The notes beneath the pieces were generated by a model. The model worked only from the letters and a program-made list of their open reading frames with translations, did no database searches and was not told the DNA's origin. 64,000 nucleotides of DNA from Rhodoblastus sp963710275 (GTDB lineage Bacteria > Pseudomonadota > Alphaproteobacteria > Rhizobiales > Beijerinckiaceae). Shown here one piece after another: positions 62,673 to 64,000 of this stretch. A program made the position numbers and the translations under genes. The stretch spans positions 310,001 through 374,000 of the forward strand of contig CAVPZS010000012.1 in NCBI GenBank assembly GCA_963710275.1, in the 5' to 3' direction. The first letter of the stretch is position 1; each line of letters opens with the position of its first letter.

Positions 62673-64000
62673 ATGATTTCCGCCACCACGGGCGCCCATA
62701 TGGCGCAGGCGCTGTTGCATCACCGCGTCGATACGGTTTTTGGCATTCCCGGCGTGCAAACCTATGACCTTACCGACGCCATCGCCCAGTGCGGCGATCG
62801 GCTGCGTTTCATCGTCAGCCGGCACGAGCAGGGCGCGGGCTACATGGCCTATGGTTACGCCAAGTCCTCCGGCCGCCCGGGAGTCTTCACGGTGGTCCCG
62901 GGACCGGGCGTGCTCAACGCCGGCGCGGCGTTGTGCACAGCCTATGGCGCCAACGCGCCGGTGCTGTGCCTGACCGGCAATATCATGGCCGATTTCATCG
63001 GCCGCGGACGCGGGCAATTGCATGAACTGCCGGACCAGCTCGCCCTTCTCCGCGGCCTGACAAAAGGCGCCGACCGCATCACCCATCCGAGCGAGGCGCC
63101 GGCCAGGATGGCGGAGGCCTTTCGCCTGATGCGTTCCGGCCGTCCGGGACCGGTCGCGGTGGAAGCGCCGTGGGATATTTTCGGCCTCAGCGGCGCCGCG
63201 CCCGACCCCTTCGAATTGCCGGTGGCGGTCCAGCCGCCCGACCCGGAGCAGATCGTGGAAGCCGCACGGCTGATCGCGGCGGCGAAGAACCCGATGATCG
63301 CGGTCGGCGGCGGCGCGGTCGAAGCCGGCGCCGAAATCCTCGCCCTGGCGCAAAGAATTGGCGCGCCGGTCGTGGCGCATCGCAGCGGCAAGGGGGTCGT
63401 CGCGGAGGACGGCGCCCACGCGCTCGACATTGTCGCCGCCTATGATTATTGGCGCGACTGCGACCTGCTGATCGGCATTGGCAGCCGGCTGGAACTGCAG
63501 TTCATGCGCTGGCCGTGGCGGCCGCCCGGCCTGAAGATCATCCGCATCGACGTCGATCCCACCGAGTTCGGCCGGGTCAAGCCGACGCTCGGCCTCGTCA
63601 GCGATGCGACTTTGGGCGTCGCAGCGCTCAACGCGGAACTCGCCGACGCGCCGAAGAAGGCGGATCGCGTCGCCGAATTCGCGGCCTTGCGCGCCCGCGC
63701 GCGCGTAAAAACAGACGCGATCGAGCCGCAGGCCTCCTACCTCAAGGCCATCCGCGCCGCCTTGCCGCGCGACGGTTTTTTCGTCGAGGAAATCAGCCAG
63801 ATGGGCTTTGTGGCGCGTCTTGCCTTTCCGGTCTATGCGCCGAGGCATTATGTAGCGAGCGGCTACCAGGAAAACCTGGGATTCGGCTTCAACACCGCGC
63901 TCGGCGTCAAGGTGGCCAATCCCGGCAAGCCCGTGGTCTCGATCTCAGGCGACGGCGGATTCCTGTTCGGCGCGCAGGAACTGGCCACCGCCGTACAGCA
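62673..64000 (+). CDS. Thiamine-diphosphate-dependent enzyme, partial (cut by window end)
   Basis: N-terminal 442 residues of a TPP enzyme; the frame is open to the last base. Pyr domain VDTVFGIPGVQTYDLTDAIA with catalytic Glu in IVSRHEQGAGYMAYGYAKSS; central domain MIAVGGGAVEAGAEILALAQ; start of the PP domain VVSISGDGGFLFGAQELATA. ATG 62673 is spaced 9 bases from GAGGG; ATG 62664 is in frame. Similar in family to the enzyme at 50281-51960 but clearly distinct. Probably a 2-oxo acid decarboxylase or acetolactate synthase-like enzyme under the adjacent Lrp-type regulator. Confidence 0.88.
   Translation, partial: MISATTGAHMAQALLHHRVDTVFGIPGVQTYDLTDAIAQCGDRLRFIVSRHEQGAGYMAYGYAKSSGRPGVFTVVPGPGVLNAGAALCTAYGANAPVLCLTGNIMADFIGRGRGQLHELPDQLALLRGLTKGADRITHPSEAPARMAEAFRLMRSGRPGPVAVEAPWDIFGLSGAAPDPFELPVAVQPPDPEQIVEAARLIAAAKNPMIAVGGGAVEAGAEILALAQRIGAPVVAHRSGKGVVAEDGAHALDIVAAYDYWRDCDLLIGIGSRLELQFMRWPWRPPGLKIIRIDVDPTEFGRVKPTLGLVSDATLGVAALNAELADAPKKADRVAEFAALRARARVKTDAIEPQASYLKAIRAALPRDGFFVEEISQMGFVARLAFPVYAPRHYVASGYQENLGFGFNTALGVKVANPGKPVVSISGDGGFLFGAQELATAVQ

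Noticed and set aside
1..64000. CRISPR arrays, tRNA or rRNA genes, transposases, integrases, attachment sites
   Set aside because: Looked for regularly spaced repeats, T-arm-like GGTTCGAATCC stretches and recombinase motifs; found none that held up.

Overview
The window is a high-G+C chromosomal stretch from an alphaproteobacterium, most likely Hyphomicrobiales (Rhizobiales) and perhaps near Beijerinckiaceae. This rests on gene families rather than any marker RNA: a type II (eukaryote-like) glutamine synthetase, an Omp25/31-type barrel, the DUF1285 / Nudix / DUF6111 / cca block divergent from a moxR cluster, and a palindromic intergenic repeat of a type known from this order. I saw no rRNA, tRNA, CRISPR array, integrase or insertion sequence.

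Layout. 0-4.5 kb: an RND efflux pair (adaptor, pump). 4.6-17 kb: mostly housekeeping and envelope genes, including glnII with a sigma-54-type promoter, an EthD protein, an SPW-repeat membrane protein, a TRAP-receptor/hydrolase fusion, a di-heme cytochrome, a ferritin-like protein, prfC, a WecG-type glycosyltransferase, RNase T2 and a broken rlmJ. 17-27.3 kb: cold-shock protein, GST, aroE, cardiolipin synthase, a caspase-like secreted protein, an Omp25/31 barrel and the cca/DUF6111/Nudix/DUF1285 operon. 27.5-34.4 kb: moxR, DUF58, DUF4159 and glutamine-amidotransferase-like genes, the last three heavily frameshifted. 34.4-38.8 kb: a visibly A+T-richer patch with an OprB porin, a tiny secreted peptide and a chemoreceptor with a C-terminal PilZ domain.

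38.9-64 kb is an aromatic-degradation region. A complete six-gene multicomponent phenol hydroxylase operon (dmpKLMNOP order) makes catechol from phenol. Next to it are an HpaA-like AraC regulator and two HpaR-like MarR regulators. Three related palindromes (core YTAACAYGTTAR) lie upstream of the hydroxylase operon, between araC and the first marR, and upstream of the second marR, which suggests one shared control circuit. Two catechol 2,3-dioxygenases, a 4-oxalocrotonate decarboxylase and a 2-oxopent-4-enoate hydratase supply part of the meta-cleavage route. A GntR/FCD regulator sits among them, and its promoter shares a 52-bp module (39 of 52 bases identical, same internal spacing) with the divergent dmpE / catechol-dioxygenase promoter. 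The semialdehyde dehydrogenase, tautomerase, aldolase and acetaldehyde dehydrogenase are not in this window. The section also holds two thiamine-diphosphate enzymes, a class III extradiol dioxygenase operon with a cytochrome b561-YceI fusion, two MFS transporters and an orphan ABC binding protein.

Quality. Many genes that look conserved have their homology broken between frames, densest at 28.5-34.3 kb. The breaks look like single-base indels, often in G/C runs, so sequencing or assembly error is more likely than real decay. Protein descriptions for those genes were pieced together from several frames.
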